A stretch of DNA of 46,313 bases from an uncultured Actinomycetes bacterium (GCA_903860745.1 CAIORQ010000053.1:1-46313); one strand, 5' to 3'. Numbered from the stretch's first letter, positions 33,767-44,556 are shown. The notes: generated from the letters alone by a model not told the origin. Translations and numbers: made by a program.

Positions 33767-34270
33767 TTAGCCCTTCACTCTCACCATGGCCGGGCGCAGC
33801 ACGCTGCCCTTCCATCGGTACCCGGCCCTCATCACGTCGTCCACCAACTGACCCGCGTCACCGTCACCCTCGACGTGCGCGACGGCGTCGTGCACCTGGG
33901 GATCGAAGTCGACGCCGACCTCGGCGATGCGCTCGAGGCCCTGCTTCTCCAAGGTGTCGAGCAGGAGGGCGCGCGACTGGTTCAGTGCGGTGGCCTCCTC
34001 CGACGGCGTGGTCGCGAAGTGGGCCGCGGCCAGGTCGAAGGCGTCGAGCACCGGCAACAGCGAGGTCACCAACGCCCCCGCGGCGCGCACCGCCGCGTCC
34101 TCGGAAGTTCGCGCCACGCGCTTGCGGTAGTTCTCGAAGTCGGCCTGCAGGCGCTGGAGCGCGTCGAGGTACTCGTCGCGCTGCAACTCGGCTTCGGACA
34201 GTTCGGAGATGTCCTGGGTGACGGCGTCCTCCGACGCCGTCACCTCATCGGACTCGAAGACGTCGCTCAC
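33767..34270 (-). CDS. grpE: GrpE nucleotide-exchange factor
   Basis: 167 residues from GTG 34270. An acidic start, a long helix (RDEYLDALQRLQADFENYRKR, given here as the region about 32-52), and the C-terminal beta domain ending GYRWKGSVLRPAMVRV. It releases ADP from DnaK. Two bases separate it from the dnaK stop. Confidence 0.95.
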   Translation of the reverse strand: MSDVFESDEVTASEDAVTQDISELSEAELQRDEYLDALQRLQADFENYRKRVARTSEDAAVRAAGALVTSLLPVLDAFDLAAAHFATTPSEEATALNQSRALLLDTLEKQGLERIAEVGVDFDPQVHDAVAHVEGDGDAGQLVDDVMRAGYRWKGSVLRPAMVRVKG

Positions 34271-34272
34271 GG

Positions 34273-36147
<1,875 letters not shown>

Positions 36148-36150
36148 TCA

Positions 36151-36180
36151 AGTGTACAGACTTGAGCCTCTTCTTGTCAA
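36151..36180 (-). promoter_or_regulatory. dnaK operon promoter
   Basis: The minus strand reads TTGACA (36180-36175), an 18-bp spacer and TACACT (36156-36151). The -35 box is perfect. The leader to the dnaK ATG is about 55-60 bases. Confidence 0.65.
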
Positions 36181-36181
36181 G
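36161..36181. promoter_or_regulatory. HAIR operator (HspR-binding inverted repeat)
   Basis: CTTGAGC-N7-TGTCAAG matches the HAIR consensus CTTGAGT-N7-ACTCAAG at 11 of 14 positions with the exact 7-bp gap. It overlaps the -35 box and spacer of the dnaK promoter. A further half-site, ACTCAAG (36146-36152), reaches into the -10 box. Confidence 0.75.
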
Positions 36182-36199
36182 AAAACGTACAAGTGGAGT

Positions 36200-36205
36200 T
36201 ATAAT
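36200..36205 (+). promoter_or_regulatory. Perfect -10 hexamer TATAAT between dnaK and gpmA
   Basis: TATAAT reads rightward and would start RNA near 36212. No good -35 box is found 16-18 bp upstream; TTGTCA (36174-36179) is 20 bp away. It faces the terminator at 36238-36267. Confidence 0.4.
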
Positions 36206-36211
36206 TCCAAT

Positions 36212-36267
36212 TCAGAAGGGCGAGGATGGTCGGGTGGGTCCCAATTCCCTTCGAATTGGGACTTTTT
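36212..36267 (+). ncRNA. Possible short RNA or gpmA leader attenuator
   Basis: This is the interval from the expected start site of the TATAAT promoter to the end of an intrinsic terminator, about 56 bases. It contains no start codon followed by a useful frame. It could be an orphan small RNA, or a leader whose terminator is sometimes passed to reach gpmA. Confidence 0.3.
36238..36267 (+). terminator. Intrinsic terminator upstream of gpmA
   Basis: GTCCCAATTC (36238-36247) pairs perfectly with GAATTGGGAC (36253-36262) around a 5-base loop, followed by TTTTT. The T-tract is on the rightward side only. No rightward gene ends before it, since dnaK reads leftward. Confidence 0.75.
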
Positions 36268-36279
36268 CCCCCACGTCAC

Positions 36280-36285
36280 TACGAT
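36280..36285 (+). promoter_or_regulatory. Leaderless-type -10 box of gpmA (TACGAT)
   Basis: TACGAT, 7 bp, then GTG 36293. It lies downstream of the terminator, so gpmA can be expressed independently of it. Confidence 0.5.
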
Positions 36286-36292
36286 GAGGTGC

Positions 36293-37045
36293 GTGCCAGA
36301 TCTCATACTCCTCCGCCACGGCCGCTCCGAATGGAACGAGCTGAACCTCTTCACCGGTTGGCACGACGTCGACCTCAACGCCCAGGGCGAGGCCGAGGCC
36401 CGTGCCGCCGGCCAACTCCTCGCGGAGTCCTCCCTGGACCTGCGCATCCTGCACACCTCGCTGCTCACGCGCGCCATCCGGACCGCCGAACTGGCGCTCT
36501 ACAGCGCCGGGCGCTCCTGGTTGCCCGTGCGTCGCTCCTGGCGCCTCAACGAGCGCCACTACGGTGACCTGACCGGCAAGGACAAGAAGCAGACCGCCGA
36601 GGAGTTCGGCATGGACCAGGTCAAGCTCTGGCGCCGCTCCTACGACGTGCCGCCGCCGCCCATGGCGACCAACGACCCGCGTTCGAGCAGGCTCGACCCT
36701 CGCTACCGCGACGTCGCGCCCGAGAAGATCCCCAACACCGAGTGCCTCAAGGACGTCGTGGCCCGGGTCACGCCCTACTTCGCCGACGTGATCGCCGAGG
36801 ACCTCCGCAGCGAGGGAGTGCGCGGCGGGGCCGTCCTCGTCGTCGCCCACGGCAACTCGCTGCGCGCCCTACGCAAGGTGCTCCAGAACATCGACGACGA
36901 CGAGATCGCCGAGTTGGAGATCCCCACGGGCATCCCCTACGTCATGAAGCTCGATGCGTCTCTCGAGGTCCTCGAGGCCGACTACCTCGGCGACCCGGCC
37001 GCCGCCGCGGCCGCCGCCGAAGCGGTGGCGCGACAGGCCGGTTAG
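36293..37045 (+). CDS. gpmA: 2,3-bisphosphoglycerate-dependent phosphoglycerate mutase
   Basis: 250 residues from GTG 36293. [21 protein letters not shown] (about 8-28, shown as a region) opens with the phosphohistidine motif [19 protein letters not shown] and [15 protein letters not shown] carry the other active-site residues. It interconverts 3- and 2-phosphoglycerate in glycolysis. A Glu normally follows RHG in many enzymes; here it is Arg-Ser. The C-terminus ends in an Ala-rich stretch. Confidence 0.94.
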   Translation: MPDLILLRHGRSEWNELNLFTGWHDVDLNAQGEAEARAAGQLLAESSLDLRILHTSLLTRAIRTAELALYSAGRSWLPVRRSWRLNERHYGDLTGKDKKQTAEEFGMDQVKLWRRSYDVPPPPMATNDPRSSRLDPRYRDVAPEKIPNTECLKDVVARVTPYFADVIAEDLRSEGVRGGAVLVVAHGNSLRALRKVLQNIDDDEIAELEIPTGIPYVMKLDASLEVLEADYLGDPAAAAAAAEAVARQAG

Positions 37046-37069
37046 TCCCGACGTCCGCGACGCGGATGT

Positions 37070-37969
37070 CTAGTAGTGACGGGCCCGCAGGAACTTCTCG
37101 AGTTGCGCCACGAAGGCTCGCCCGCTCATCGAGGGCGTCAGCAGACTCCTCAGGTGGCCCAGGTCGGCCTGTTGGTCGAGGTAGGCGTCCGCATAAGTCG
37201 CCCGACCCAGGAGGTACTCGTCGGCCGCCCAGGCCGCAATGAGCCCGACCGAGTCGTCGTAGTGCTGGCCGGCCATGGAGTGGAAGGCCGCCAGCCAGCG
37301 GCTCGCGTCGCGCGAGACCAGCCCCGGGTACTGGCGGGTCACGTCGACGAAGCCCGCGCCGCGCAGTCGCAGGATCTTCAGAGGTAGGCCCGACGCGGCG
37401 AAGTCGGTGAAGGCGTAGGCGAAGGTGTCGTCCGCGGTCACCACCGCCGCGTCAGGGTTCCCGGCCAGCACCTCCAGGCGCGCTCCCGGATCGCCCAGCT
37501 CGAGTTCGACCGGAACGAAGTGCGTGGGCGAGGTCGGACGCAGCACCAAGTCGACGTAGCAGCAGTGCGCCCCGCCGCTGTAGAGGCTCAGCACCACGTC
37601 GGGCGTACCGGGGGCGAGACGGACCACCCGCACCGGGTTGCCGCCGCCCGATCCGTAGCTGGGCTCGGGCCAGCACAGGCGTCCGCAGAACTTCGTGGTG
37701 ACCGCCGACGCGTACACGACACGTCCGCCCTCGCTCACCCTCAAGGTGGTGCCGTGAGGGTCGGTGGACGTGCCCCCGTAGGTCAAGGTCGCCGAGACGC
37801 CGTCGAGCGACGCGTGATACGTGGCGGCCGACGCGGGGACCGACCCCGCCAGGGTGACCACGGCGGTGGCGAGGAGCGTCGCCGCCAGGGGGCGTCGCGC
37901 CCGTCGCCCCCTGGCGCGAGGGCCGGCGGTCCGAAGGCGGTGTCTGAAGGGAGTTCGTTGAATGGTCAC
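37070..37969 (-). CDS. Secreted protein of unknown function with paired cysteines
   Basis: 299 residues from GTG 37969. A very basic N-terminus (about 1-28) and a hydrophobic stretch ending ASAATYHA (about 50) form a long signal peptide. Features in the mature part are FCGRLCWPEPSYGSGGGNP, a YSGGAHCCYVD motif, and a C-terminal helical region. YSGGAHCC-type motifs recur in hypothetical secreted proteins, but I know no function. The gene is convergent with gpmA (25 bp apart). Confidence 0.68.
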   Translation of the reverse strand: MTIQRTPFRHRLRTAGPRARGRRARRPLAATLLATAVVTLAGSVPASAATYHASLDGVSATLTYGGTSTDPHGTTLRVSEGGRVVYASAVTTKFCGRLCWPEPSYGSGGGNPVRVVRLAPGTPDVVLSLYSGGAHCCYVDLVLRPTSPTHFVPVELELGDPGARLEVLAGNPDAAVVTADDTFAYAFTDFAASGLPLKILRLRGAGFVDVTRQYPGLVSRDASRWLAAFHSMAGQHYDDSVGLIAAWAADEYLLGRATYADAYLDQQADLGHLRSLLTPSMSGRAFVAQLEKFLRARHY

Positions 37970-38028
37970 GACACATCATGGCCCCGACTCACGCGGAATT
38001 ACAGGAAAGTTCGGGACGCTCACGCAAA

Positions 38029-38064
38029 CAAGTAGCCCCGCGACGTGCGCCGCGGGGCTACTTG
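38029..38064. terminator. Strong stem-loop downstream of glnB
   Basis: A perfect 14-bp stem, CAAGTAGCCCCGCG (38029-38042) with CGCGGGGCTACTTG (38051-38064), and an 8-base loop. Leftward it is followed by TTTGCGT, so it probably ends the amt-glnB transcript. Confidence 0.7.
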
Positions 38065-38087
38065 TTCTGTTTGGGGGGAAGCAGAAT

Positions 38088-38426
38088 CTAGACGGCGGAG
38101 GGACCGCGCTCACCGGTGCGGATGCGCACCACGTGCTCGATGTCGGTGACCCAGACCATGCCGTCGCCCACGGTGTCGGTGCGCGCGGCGCTGGCCACGG
38201 CATCGACGACCCGGTCGACGAGCTCGTCGGTGACCACGATCTCCACCTGGAGCTTGTCGACGAAGTCGAACTCGTACTCCTTGCCGCGGTAGATCTCGAT
38301 GTGACCCCCGGTGCGGCCGAAGCCGCGTACCTGGCTGACGGTCATTCCCGTGACACCAACTTCACGGACCGCCACCTTGATCTCGTCCAACTTGAACGGT
38401 TTGATGACTGCGCTGATTAACTTCAT
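38088..38426 (-). CDS. glnB: Nitrogen regulatory protein PII
   Basis: 112 residues. Starts MKLISAVIKPFKLDEIKVAV; the T-loop has RGKEYEFDF with Tyr51, the residue modified by adenylylation or uridylylation in PII proteins. The C-terminus has TDTVGDGMVWVTDIE. PII binds ATP, ADP and 2-oxoglutarate and blocks Amt at high nitrogen. It follows amt by 8 bp with its own AAGGAG ribosome site, so it is a GlnK-type partner. Confidence 0.95.
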   Translation of the reverse strand: MKLISAVIKPFKLDEIKVAVREVGVTGMTVSQVRGFGRTGGHIEIYRGKEYEFDFVDKLQVEIVVTDELVDRVVDAVASAARTDTVGDGMVWVTDIEHVVRIRTGERGPSAV

Positions 38427-38434
38427 GTCGCTCC

Positions 38435-39847
38435 TTAGTTGTTGTCCGAGTGGGTGTGGCTGGGGGTGAGGACGGGCTCACCGAAGGTCGGCTCCGGGAA
38501 GGCCTCTTCCTCGTGGATCGCGACGTCACCGATGGCGAGGTCCGCGTCGGATTCGCGCAGTCCCACGGTCACCTTCACAAAGTAGAAGATAAGCGCGGTG
38601 ATGGCCGACGTCCAGCAGATGATCCAGGCCGCCGCGAGGAACTGCTCCCACAGCTGGTGGAAGGAGTGGCTGTAGAACCAGCCCGAGACCGAGAAGCTCC
38701 CGGCCGCGTCGTAGACCTTGCCGGGGACGCCGTACTCGATCATCCCCGGGTCGGCCAGGAAGCCGACCAGCAGACCACCGATGAGACCGGCGCAACCGTG
38801 GGTGTAGACCACGCCCAGGGCGTCGTCGACCTTGGAGAAGGGGCGGATCTTGGAGAGGTAGTTCCACGCGACCCAGACCAGCACCGTGGCGATGAGGCCG
38901 ACGAGGATGGCCCCGGTGCCGTCAACCCAACCAGCGGAGGGAGTGATGGCGACCAGTCCACAGAGCATGCCGTTCAGCGCGCCCAGGAAGGTGGCCTTCT
39001 TCTGCTTGGTGAAGAGCATGTCCATGAACATCCAGGTGAGGAGGCCCACCGCGGTGGCCACGTTGGTGTTGAGCACGGCCGCCGCGGCGTCGGAGCCGGC
39101 GTAGAAGGGGTCACCTCCGTTGAAGCCGTTCCAGCCGAGCCAGATGATGCCGATGCCGACCGCCACCATCATCAGGTTGCTCGGGAAGGCGTTCTCCCGG
39201 TCCTGCCAACGACGCGGACCGACGATGGCCGCACCCACGAAGGCCGCACAACCGGCGCTCAAGTGGATGACGTAGCCACCCGAGAAGTCGACCGCACCCT
39301 TCTGGGCGAAGAAGCCACCACCCCACAGCAACGCGGCGTCCACGCAATAGACCATGGTGATCCACAGCGGAACGATCAGCAGCCAGGCCTTGAACTTGAG
39401 GCGACCGACGAGACCACCCAGGAAGAGCAGCGGCGTGATCGCGGCGAAGACGAACTGGAAGTAGGCCAGGGTCGCGGTCGGGAAGTGGAACGGGATCAGG
39501 GTATTAGCGCCCGAGACCGCCTGTCCCTGCTCCGCGAAGGCCGAGGCGAGGGGCTTGAAGTGGCCGATGAACCCCGCGAAGAACGAGCCGGTGGGACCGA
39601 AGTGCGAGAAGGTTCCAAAGGCCATGTTGTAGCCCCAGAGCATCCAGACGACCAAAGTGAGGGCGAAGCCGGCGAAACACATCAACATCGTGTTGACGAT
39701 GAACTTCTTTCGCACCAGACCGCCGTAGAGCACGGCGAGGCCGGGGAGGCTCATCAGCCCCACCAACGTCGCCGCGACCAGCTGCCACGTATTGTCGCCG
39801 GGATTGAGCCAGCCCGGATAGGGAATGTTGGTGGCCGCAAATAGCAC
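38435..39847 (-). CDS. amt: Ammonium transporter
   Basis: 470 residues from GTG 39847, with AAGGAG 5 bp upstream. About eleven membrane segments. Family motifs are FAGFALTLVVWMLWGYNMAFG (about 38-58), the ADVSGGYVIHLSAG-like DFSGGYVIHLSAG with the first pore His, and YTHGCAGLIGGLLVG with the second. It conducts ammonium under nitrogen limitation. The cytoplasmic tail of about 50 acidic residues faces PII. First gene of amt-glnB, preceded by a GlnR-type box. Confidence 0.95.
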   Translation of the reverse strand: MLFAATNIPYPGWLNPGDNTWQLVAATLVGLMSLPGLAVLYGGLVRKKFIVNTMLMCFAGFALTLVVWMLWGYNMAFGTFSHFGPTGSFFAGFIGHFKPLASAFAEQGQAVSGANTLIPFHFPTATLAYFQFVFAAITPLLFLGGLVGRLKFKAWLLIVPLWITMVYCVDAALLWGGGFFAQKGAVDFSGGYVIHLSAGCAAFVGAAIVGPRRWQDRENAFPSNLMMVAVGIGIIWLGWNGFNGGDPFYAGSDAAAAVLNTNVATAVGLLTWMFMDMLFTKQKKATFLGALNGMLCGLVAITPSAGWVDGTGAILVGLIATVLVWVAWNYLSKIRPFSKVDDALGVVYTHGCAGLIGGLLVGFLADPGMIEYGVPGKVYDAAGSFSVSGWFYSHSFHQLWEQFLAAAWIICWTSAITALIFYFVKVTVGLRESDADLAIGDVAIHEEEAFPEPTFGEPVLTPSHTHSDNN

Positions 39848-39916
39848 ATCAACTCCTTCATGATCGGAGAGGGCGCCGTTGACCTCAGGTTGTCCCTCTC
39901 AGTGTGACCAATGAGG

Positions 39917-39954
39917 ATTTCAGTTGCGTTAGCGCCGTGTTTCGTACGTGTGAA
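39917..39954 (-). promoter_or_regulatory. GlnR-type operator upstream of amt
   Basis: The minus strand reads TTCAC-N6-GAAAC-N6-CTAAC-N6-GAAAT. This matches the actinobacterial GlnR box, GTNAC-N6-GAAAC repeated with N6, with all three 6-bp gaps exact and one mismatch in three of the four blocks. It lies about 70 bp before the amt start, the position of an activator site. Confidence 0.65.
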
Positions 39955-40045
39955 CTAGGGACGCGAGACCGCGGGCCCGCTGACGTCGCGAAGGACCGGA
40001 CTTCGCCGGTGGGTGCGGATCTCCACCAGGGGCGACTCTGGGAGG

Positions 40046-42130
40046 TTAGAGAAGAGACCGTTCGATGAGTTGGGAGATGTCGAGCACGCTCACGTCGTCG
40101 CCGCGTCCCTCACCCTTGACGGCGTCGTCGAGCATGATCATGCAGAAGGGGCAGGCGGTGCCCACCACGTCGGCGCCCGTCGCCAGGGCCTCCTGGGCGC
40201 GCTCGGCGTTGACCCGCTTGCCGATGTTCTCCTCCATCCACATGCGCGCGCCCCCCGCCCCGCAGCAGAAGCCCGTCTCGCGGTTGCGGCCCATCTCGAC
40301 CGTGACGGCCTCGGGCATGGCGTTCAGCACGTCGCGCGGGGCGTCGAAGACCCGGTTGTGGCGTCCCAGGTAGCACGAGTCGTGGAAGGTGACCGTGCCC
40401 GAATACGAGTTGCCGGGCACCAGGCGGCCCGTGGCGACCAGGTGGCTCAGGAGTTCCGAGTGGTGGATCACCTCGTAGTTCCCGCCGAGTTCGGGGTACT
40501 CGTTCTTGATGGTGTTGAAGCAGTGCGGGCAACTCGCCACGACCTTCTTGGCGCCCACCTCGTCCAGGGTGGCGATGTTGGCCTTGGCCATCTCCTGGAA
40601 CAGGTACTCGTTGCCCAGACGGCGTGCGGGGTCGCCGCTGCAACTCTCGCGCGGACCCAGCACCGCGAAGGCGACGCCGGCGCGCTCGAGCATGCGCGCC
40701 GTCGACTGGACGGTCTTGCGGGCGCGCTCGTCGAGCGCCCCGGTGCAGCCGATCCAGTAGAGGTACTCGACGTCCGGGGGAATCGTCCCCTCGACGACCC
40801 TCACCTCGAAACCGAGGTCCTTGGTCCACTCCAGGCGCTTGGACGATCCCAGGCCCCAGGGGTCCCCCTGGTTCTCCAGGTTGCGCAGGAGGAGTGCCGC
40901 CTCGCTGGGGAAGCGGCTCTCCATCAGCACCTCGTAGCGGCGCATGTCGATGATGGCGTCGACGTGCTCGATGTCGACGGGGCACTGCTCGACGCAGGAC
41001 CCACAGGTCGTGCAGCTCCAGAGCACGTCGGGGTCGATCACCGTGGGCACCAGGGTGGCCACGTCCCCGTCGCGGCTGCCAGAGAGCAGACGGTCGGCCG
41101 AGGCGAACATGTTGTCGCGCAGCCCCATGACGAGGAGCTTGGGGCTCAAGGGTTTGCCCGTGTTCCAGGCCGGGCACACCGACTGGCACCTCCCGCACTC
41201 GGTGCAGGTCGCGAAGTCCAGCATCTGCTTCCAGGTGAAGTCCTCGACGTGGCCGACGCCGAAGACGGTGTCCTCGGTGACCTTCTCCATGTCCATGTCG
41301 GGGGTCTTGTCGAGGGCCCCCAGGGCCCGGGGACGCCGAGACACCCCGATGTTGATGGGCGCGAGGAAGATGTGCAGGTGCTTCGAATACGCGACGAAGA
41401 CCAAGAAGCCGGTGATGACGGCGATGTTGGCGAGCAGGAAGACCGCCTCCAGGACCGAGTTGACGCCGAAGCCTAAGGGCCCGAGGAGCCGGGCGACGAG
41501 CTGGGAGGCGAAGGCCCAGTGCGAGGAGGTGACCTGGAGGTAACCCTCGCGCGAGTAGGACACCTGGTCGTAGACGCCGTGCTGGGGGAAGGGGAAGTGC
41601 CCGGTGTCGATCTGCGCGCCGCGATAGAGGAGCAGCGTGACGATGACCGCCGCGATCATGCCCAGCACCGCCCACGCCGCCCGGGTGTGCGAGCCGTAGA
41701 AGCGCGACTGGCGCTCGCGCCGTGAGGGGGCCTGCACCAGGCGGATCACCGAGAAGACCACCAGGGAGGCCAGCACGGCGGTGGCGAAGAAGTCCTCGAC
41801 GAAGGCCAGCCAGTTGCTCTGGCCGATGACGGGGATGTGAAAGGAGCGGCTGAAGAGGGCGCCGTAGGCCTCGACGATGGTGGTCATGAGGACCGTGAAG
41901 CCCCACATGGTGAAGAAGTGCGCGAGGCCCGGCACCGTCCAGGCCAGGATCTTCCTCTGGCCGGCGACTTCGATCAGTTCGGCCCCACCGGCCTTGCGCA
42001 GACCCTGCCAGCGCCGTGGCGCGTCCTGCCCGCTACGAATCAGACGAGAGAGCCACCAGAACCGGCGACCAGCGACGGCGAAACAGACGACGGTGATGAC
42101 GAGTCCGGCGATGACGCGGAACAGCATCAT
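40046..42130 (-). CDS. etfD: EtfD-like membrane (Fe-S) oxidoreductase
   Basis: 694 residues with AAGGAGGAA before the ATG. Residues 1 to about 260 form a NarI-like membrane domain with several helices and conserved His ([15 protein letters not shown], about 64-78). Two ferredoxin clusters follow: C309, C312, C315, C319 and C373, C376, C379, C383. Then two CCG domains carry [10 protein letters not shown] and [12 protein letters not shown], as in HdrD/GlpC proteins. The architecture matches mycobacterial Rv0338c (EtfD), which moves electrons from acyl-CoA dehydrogenases via ETF to menaquinone. No etfAB is in the window, so the electron donor is inferred from the family. Confidence 0.87.
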   Translation of the reverse strand: MMLFRVIAGLVITVVCFAVAGRRFWWLSRLIRSGQDAPRRWQGLRKAGGAELIEVAGQRKILAWTVPGLAHFFTMWGFTVLMTTIVEAYGALFSRSFHIPVIGQSNWLAFVEDFFATAVLASLVVFSVIRLVQAPSRRERQSRFYGSHTRAAWAVLGMIAAVIVTLLLYRGAQIDTGHFPFPQHGVYDQVSYSREGYLQVTSSHWAFASQLVARLLGPLGFGVNSVLEAVFLLANIAVITGFLVFVAYSKHLHIFLAPINIGVSRRPRALGALDKTPDMDMEKVTEDTVFGVGHVEDFTWKQMLDFATCTECGRCQSVCPAWNTGKPLSPKLLVMGLRDNMFASADRLLSGSRDGDVATLVPTVIDPDVLWSCTTCGSCVEQCPVDIEHVDAIIDMRRYEVLMESRFPSEAALLLRNLENQGDPWGLGSSKRLEWTKDLGFEVRVVEGTIPPDVEYLYWIGCTGALDERARKTVQSTARMLERAGVAFAVLGPRESCSGDPARRLGNEYLFQEMAKANIATLDEVGAKKVVASCPHCFNTIKNEYPELGGNYEVIHHSELLSHLVATGRLVPGNSYSGTVTFHDSCYLGRHNRVFDAPRDVLNAMPEAVTVEMGRNRETGFCCGAGGARMWMEENIGKRVNAERAQEALATGADVVGTACPFCMIMLDDAVKGEGRGDDVSVLDISQLIERSLL

Positions 42131-42162
42131 TTCCTCCTTCGGGGCACAACGGCACCCCTCAA

Positions 42163-42729
42163 CTACTTCTTGAAGTTCTCGTAGTACCGACTCGGCGTCG
42201 GCCCACGCTGGCCTCGGTATTTCGAACCCAGTCCACTCGCCCCGTAGGGACGGTCGGCGGGCGTCGTCATCTCGAAGAAGCTGATCTGTCCGATCTTCAT
42301 CCCCGGGTACAAGGTGATGGGCAAGTTCGCCAAATTGGCCAATTCGAGGGTGATGTGCCCATCCCAGCCCGCGTCGATGAAACCAGCGGTCGAGTGGATC
42401 ACCAGCCCGAGCCGACCCAGGGAGCTCTTCCCCTCCAACCGCGCCACCAGGTCGTCAGGGATCGCCACACGCTCCAACGTGGACCCCAGCATGAACTCAC
42501 CCGGGTGCAGAATCATCGGGGTGTCGGGACCGGTGTCGATGAGTTCGGTCAAGTCTTCTTGGGCCAACTTCACGTCGATGACCCGCTGGGAATGGTTGCG
42601 GAAGACTCGGAAGAGCTGGTCGATGTGAAGATCCACTGATGAGGGCTGGATGCACTCGTCCCCGAGAGGGTCGATAATGATGCGCCCCGAATCGATCGCC
42701 TCTTTGATGGACCGGTCCGAAAGCACCAT
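42163..42729 (-). CDS. dcd: dCTP deaminase, probably dUMP-forming
   Basis: 188 residues. [19 protein letters not shown] (about 27-45), [20 protein letters not shown] (about 98-117) with the catalytic region after it, and the C-terminal [19 protein letters not shown] lid. The sequence is close in layout to the bifunctional mycobacterial enzyme that deaminates and dephosphorylates dCTP to dUMP. A TAACCT box lies 9 bp before the ATG. It is 32 bp upstream of the EtfD-like gene on the same strand and could be co-transcribed with it. Confidence 0.92.
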   Translation of the reverse strand: MVLSDRSIKEAIDSGRIIIDPLGDECIQPSSVDLHIDQLFRVFRNHSQRVIDVKLAQEDLTELIDTGPDTPMILHPGEFMLGSTLERVAIPDDLVARLEGKSSLGRLGLVIHSTAGFIDAGWDGHITLELANLANLPITLYPGMKIGQISFFEMTTPADRPYGASGLGSKYRGQRGPTPSRYYENFKK

Positions 42730-42880
42730 AGTGAGTAGAGGTTACCCCTTGACAATGTGCACCGCCGACAGCAGGGGCGGGCACCAGTCCGTGTCCCCGT
42801 CGCGACGGGAGGGCGCCAACGTCTGGAGCACATCGACAAGACGGAATGGTTGCGACCGCGTCGCCGGCGTGCGATGCGCC

Positions 42881-44104
42881 TTACGCTGCGTCGACCAGTG
42901 CGAAACGCGAAATATGGCCCGCGTAGCTCGACACCCAGACGTCATCGGTCGTCGCGTCGAAGGAGACACCGACGGAATCCGGAGGTACGGGCACGCTTGC
43001 TTCGATGGCTAGGTCCGAAGCGCGCAACATCGTCATCGTGTCGGAGCCCGAGTTGATGACGAAGATGGCGGTGCCGTCCCTCGAGATGGCCACGTCGCGG
43101 CATCCCACGCCGGTGTGCTTCACCGCGACCACTCGGTTCGTCTTGAGATCGACCTTCACCACGTCGCCCGGCTGATCCAGGGTGACGAAGGCGTAGCGAC
43201 CCGATGGGCTCAGCACCACGGTGCTGGGATTGCGCCCGACGAAGATGTAACCCACGACCTTGGCGGTGAGGATGTCGACCTTCACGAGGTCCTCCTTCCC
43301 CGCCAGCGCCACGTAGGCGTAGCGCGAATGGGGCCCTATCGCGATGCCGAGCGGTAGCGCCTCCAGGGGGAGGGTCGCCGCCACCCGATTCTCACTCACC
43401 TTGATGATGTTCAAGGTCCAAGAGCACCAGTTGGTCACCAACAGCCACTTGCCGTTCGGGGAGATGACGTCGTACTTGGGCACCAAACCCACTTGGATCG
43501 CTCGGTCGATCGACAGTGTCCCCAGGTTCAGGCGTTCGACGTACTCCGGGGTGTCTCCGGACGCGATGGCACTGCGGGGAGTGCAGGTATCCACGCCTGC
43601 TGGTCCCATGTGGGGTCCAAACATCGAATAGTTCGTGAACCAGTAGTACTGGCCATCGGGCGTCACCGCCCCCTGGACCGGGGCGCCCTCAACCACACCG
43701 GTGGGTTTGGAAAAGCCGAGATCGGTGAACCTGAGGGCCGTGGTCACCGTGCGCCTCAGCGCACCCGTGCGCGAGTCGAAGATTGACAGGGTGTGGTGAA
43801 CGATCGAATTGTCCGCCACCACCAGGCCGTCACCGAGGGCGAGCACCGACTCTGGAGAGATCGTGTCGGAACTGTAGGGACTCAACTCTTGGAGACGGCG
43901 AGTGTCAATCGGGGTGCCGTGAAGCACTTTCTCCAGGGGCGGTGCCCCGTCATTCACGCTCCCCGTGGACGGCTCGAAGTGGCTCACTACGGATGAAACA
44001 GCCGCCAGCACCAGAAGGACCACCAGGGCGAGCGCGCCGTAGACGTCTAGGAGTCGACCCCAATCCCCACTTCGACGATGACGTCCACGACGCAACAATG
44101 CCAC
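42881..44104 (-). CDS. Membrane-anchored beta-propeller protein (YncE/YVTN type)
   Basis: 407 residues from GTG 44104. A basic N-terminus, one hydrophobic segment (about 24-42), then repeats of the YVTN beta-propeller type, seen as GKWLLVTNWCSWTLNIIKV, SRYAYVALAGKEDLVKVD, GRYAFVTLDQPGDVVKVD and GTAIFVINSGSDTMTMLR at roughly 40-residue steps. The propeller faces outside. Such domains bind ligands or metals, or act in secretion and sensing; no function can be given here. It is preceded by a leaderless-type promoter and lies beside the tRNA-Gly gene. Confidence 0.8.
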   Translation of the reverse strand: MALLRRGRHRRSGDWGRLLDVYGALALVVLLVLAAVSSVVSHFEPSTGSVNDGAPPLEKVLHGTPIDTRRLQELSPYSSDTISPESVLALGDGLVVADNSIVHHTLSIFDSRTGALRRTVTTALRFTDLGFSKPTGVVEGAPVQGAVTPDGQYYWFTNYSMFGPHMGPAGVDTCTPRSAIASGDTPEYVERLNLGTLSIDRAIQVGLVPKYDVISPNGKWLLVTNWCSWTLNIIKVSENRVAATLPLEALPLGIAIGPHSRYAYVALAGKEDLVKVDILTAKVVGYIFVGRNPSTVVLSPSGRYAFVTLDQPGDVVKVDLKTNRVVAVKHTGVGCRDVAISRDGTAIFVINSGSDTMTMLRASDLAIEASVPVPPDSVGVSFDATTDDVWVSSYAGHISRFALVDAA

Positions 44105-44110
44105 CTGGCC

Positions 44111-44116
44111 ACGGTA
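44111..44116 (-). promoter_or_regulatory. Leaderless-type -10 box of the propeller gene (TACCGT)
   Basis: The minus strand reads TACCGT, 6 bp, then GTG 44104. Confidence 0.5.
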
Positions 44117-44175
44117 TCCGCCGGACCAAGCCGCCCGGAGGGCCTCAACGGCAATCTTGATAACCTGTTCGTCAT

Positions 44176-44249
44176 GCGGGCGTAGTTCAGCGGCAGAACA
44201 TCAGCTTCCCAAGCTGAGAACGCGGGTTCGATTCCCGTCGCCCGCTCCA
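44176..44249 (+). tRNA. tRNA-Gly (anticodon CCC), CCA encoded
   Basis: Acceptor GCGGGCG (44176-44182) pairs with CGCCCGC (44239-44245), discriminator T44246, then CCA 44247-44249. The anticodon stem TCAGC/GCTGA encloses TTCCCAA, with CCC at 44208-44210. T-arm GCGGG-TTCGATT-CCCGT. Unlike the other two tRNA genes here it carries CCA. Everything beyond it looks foreign. Confidence 0.95.
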
Positions 44250-44556
44250 AGGATTTTGGTGCAGAACCCAATGATTACAAGGGCTTTCGATTGACCAGTA
44301 GAGTCCACCGCGTACCGACAATGTCCCGTGTTACGCGCCCGTTAGCGCCCACGAAGCGCCCACGAAGCGCCCGAAATATTTGCAGACCGGGTGCCGACAT
44401 TGAGCGCTCGTGGACAATCAATCGGCTTAGCAAAATCGATCAATTATTCGGATAGTTTGAAGCATTCAGCGTCGAATGGCTGACGTAGTTCTCTTTCGGA
44501 CGATGATTACTATTTTAAGCCGCCGTCACTGCCCGACGACAGACCCGGAGCGGCTC
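44250..44556. other. Gene-free low-GC stretch after tRNA-Gly
   Basis: No gene is seen in these 307 bases. G+C is visibly lower than in the core genes. There is an 11-bp tandem repeat, AGCGCCCACGA, twice complete and once partial (44344-44373). The position after a tRNA 3' end fits the attachment side of an integrated element. No integrase remains here. Confidence 0.5.
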
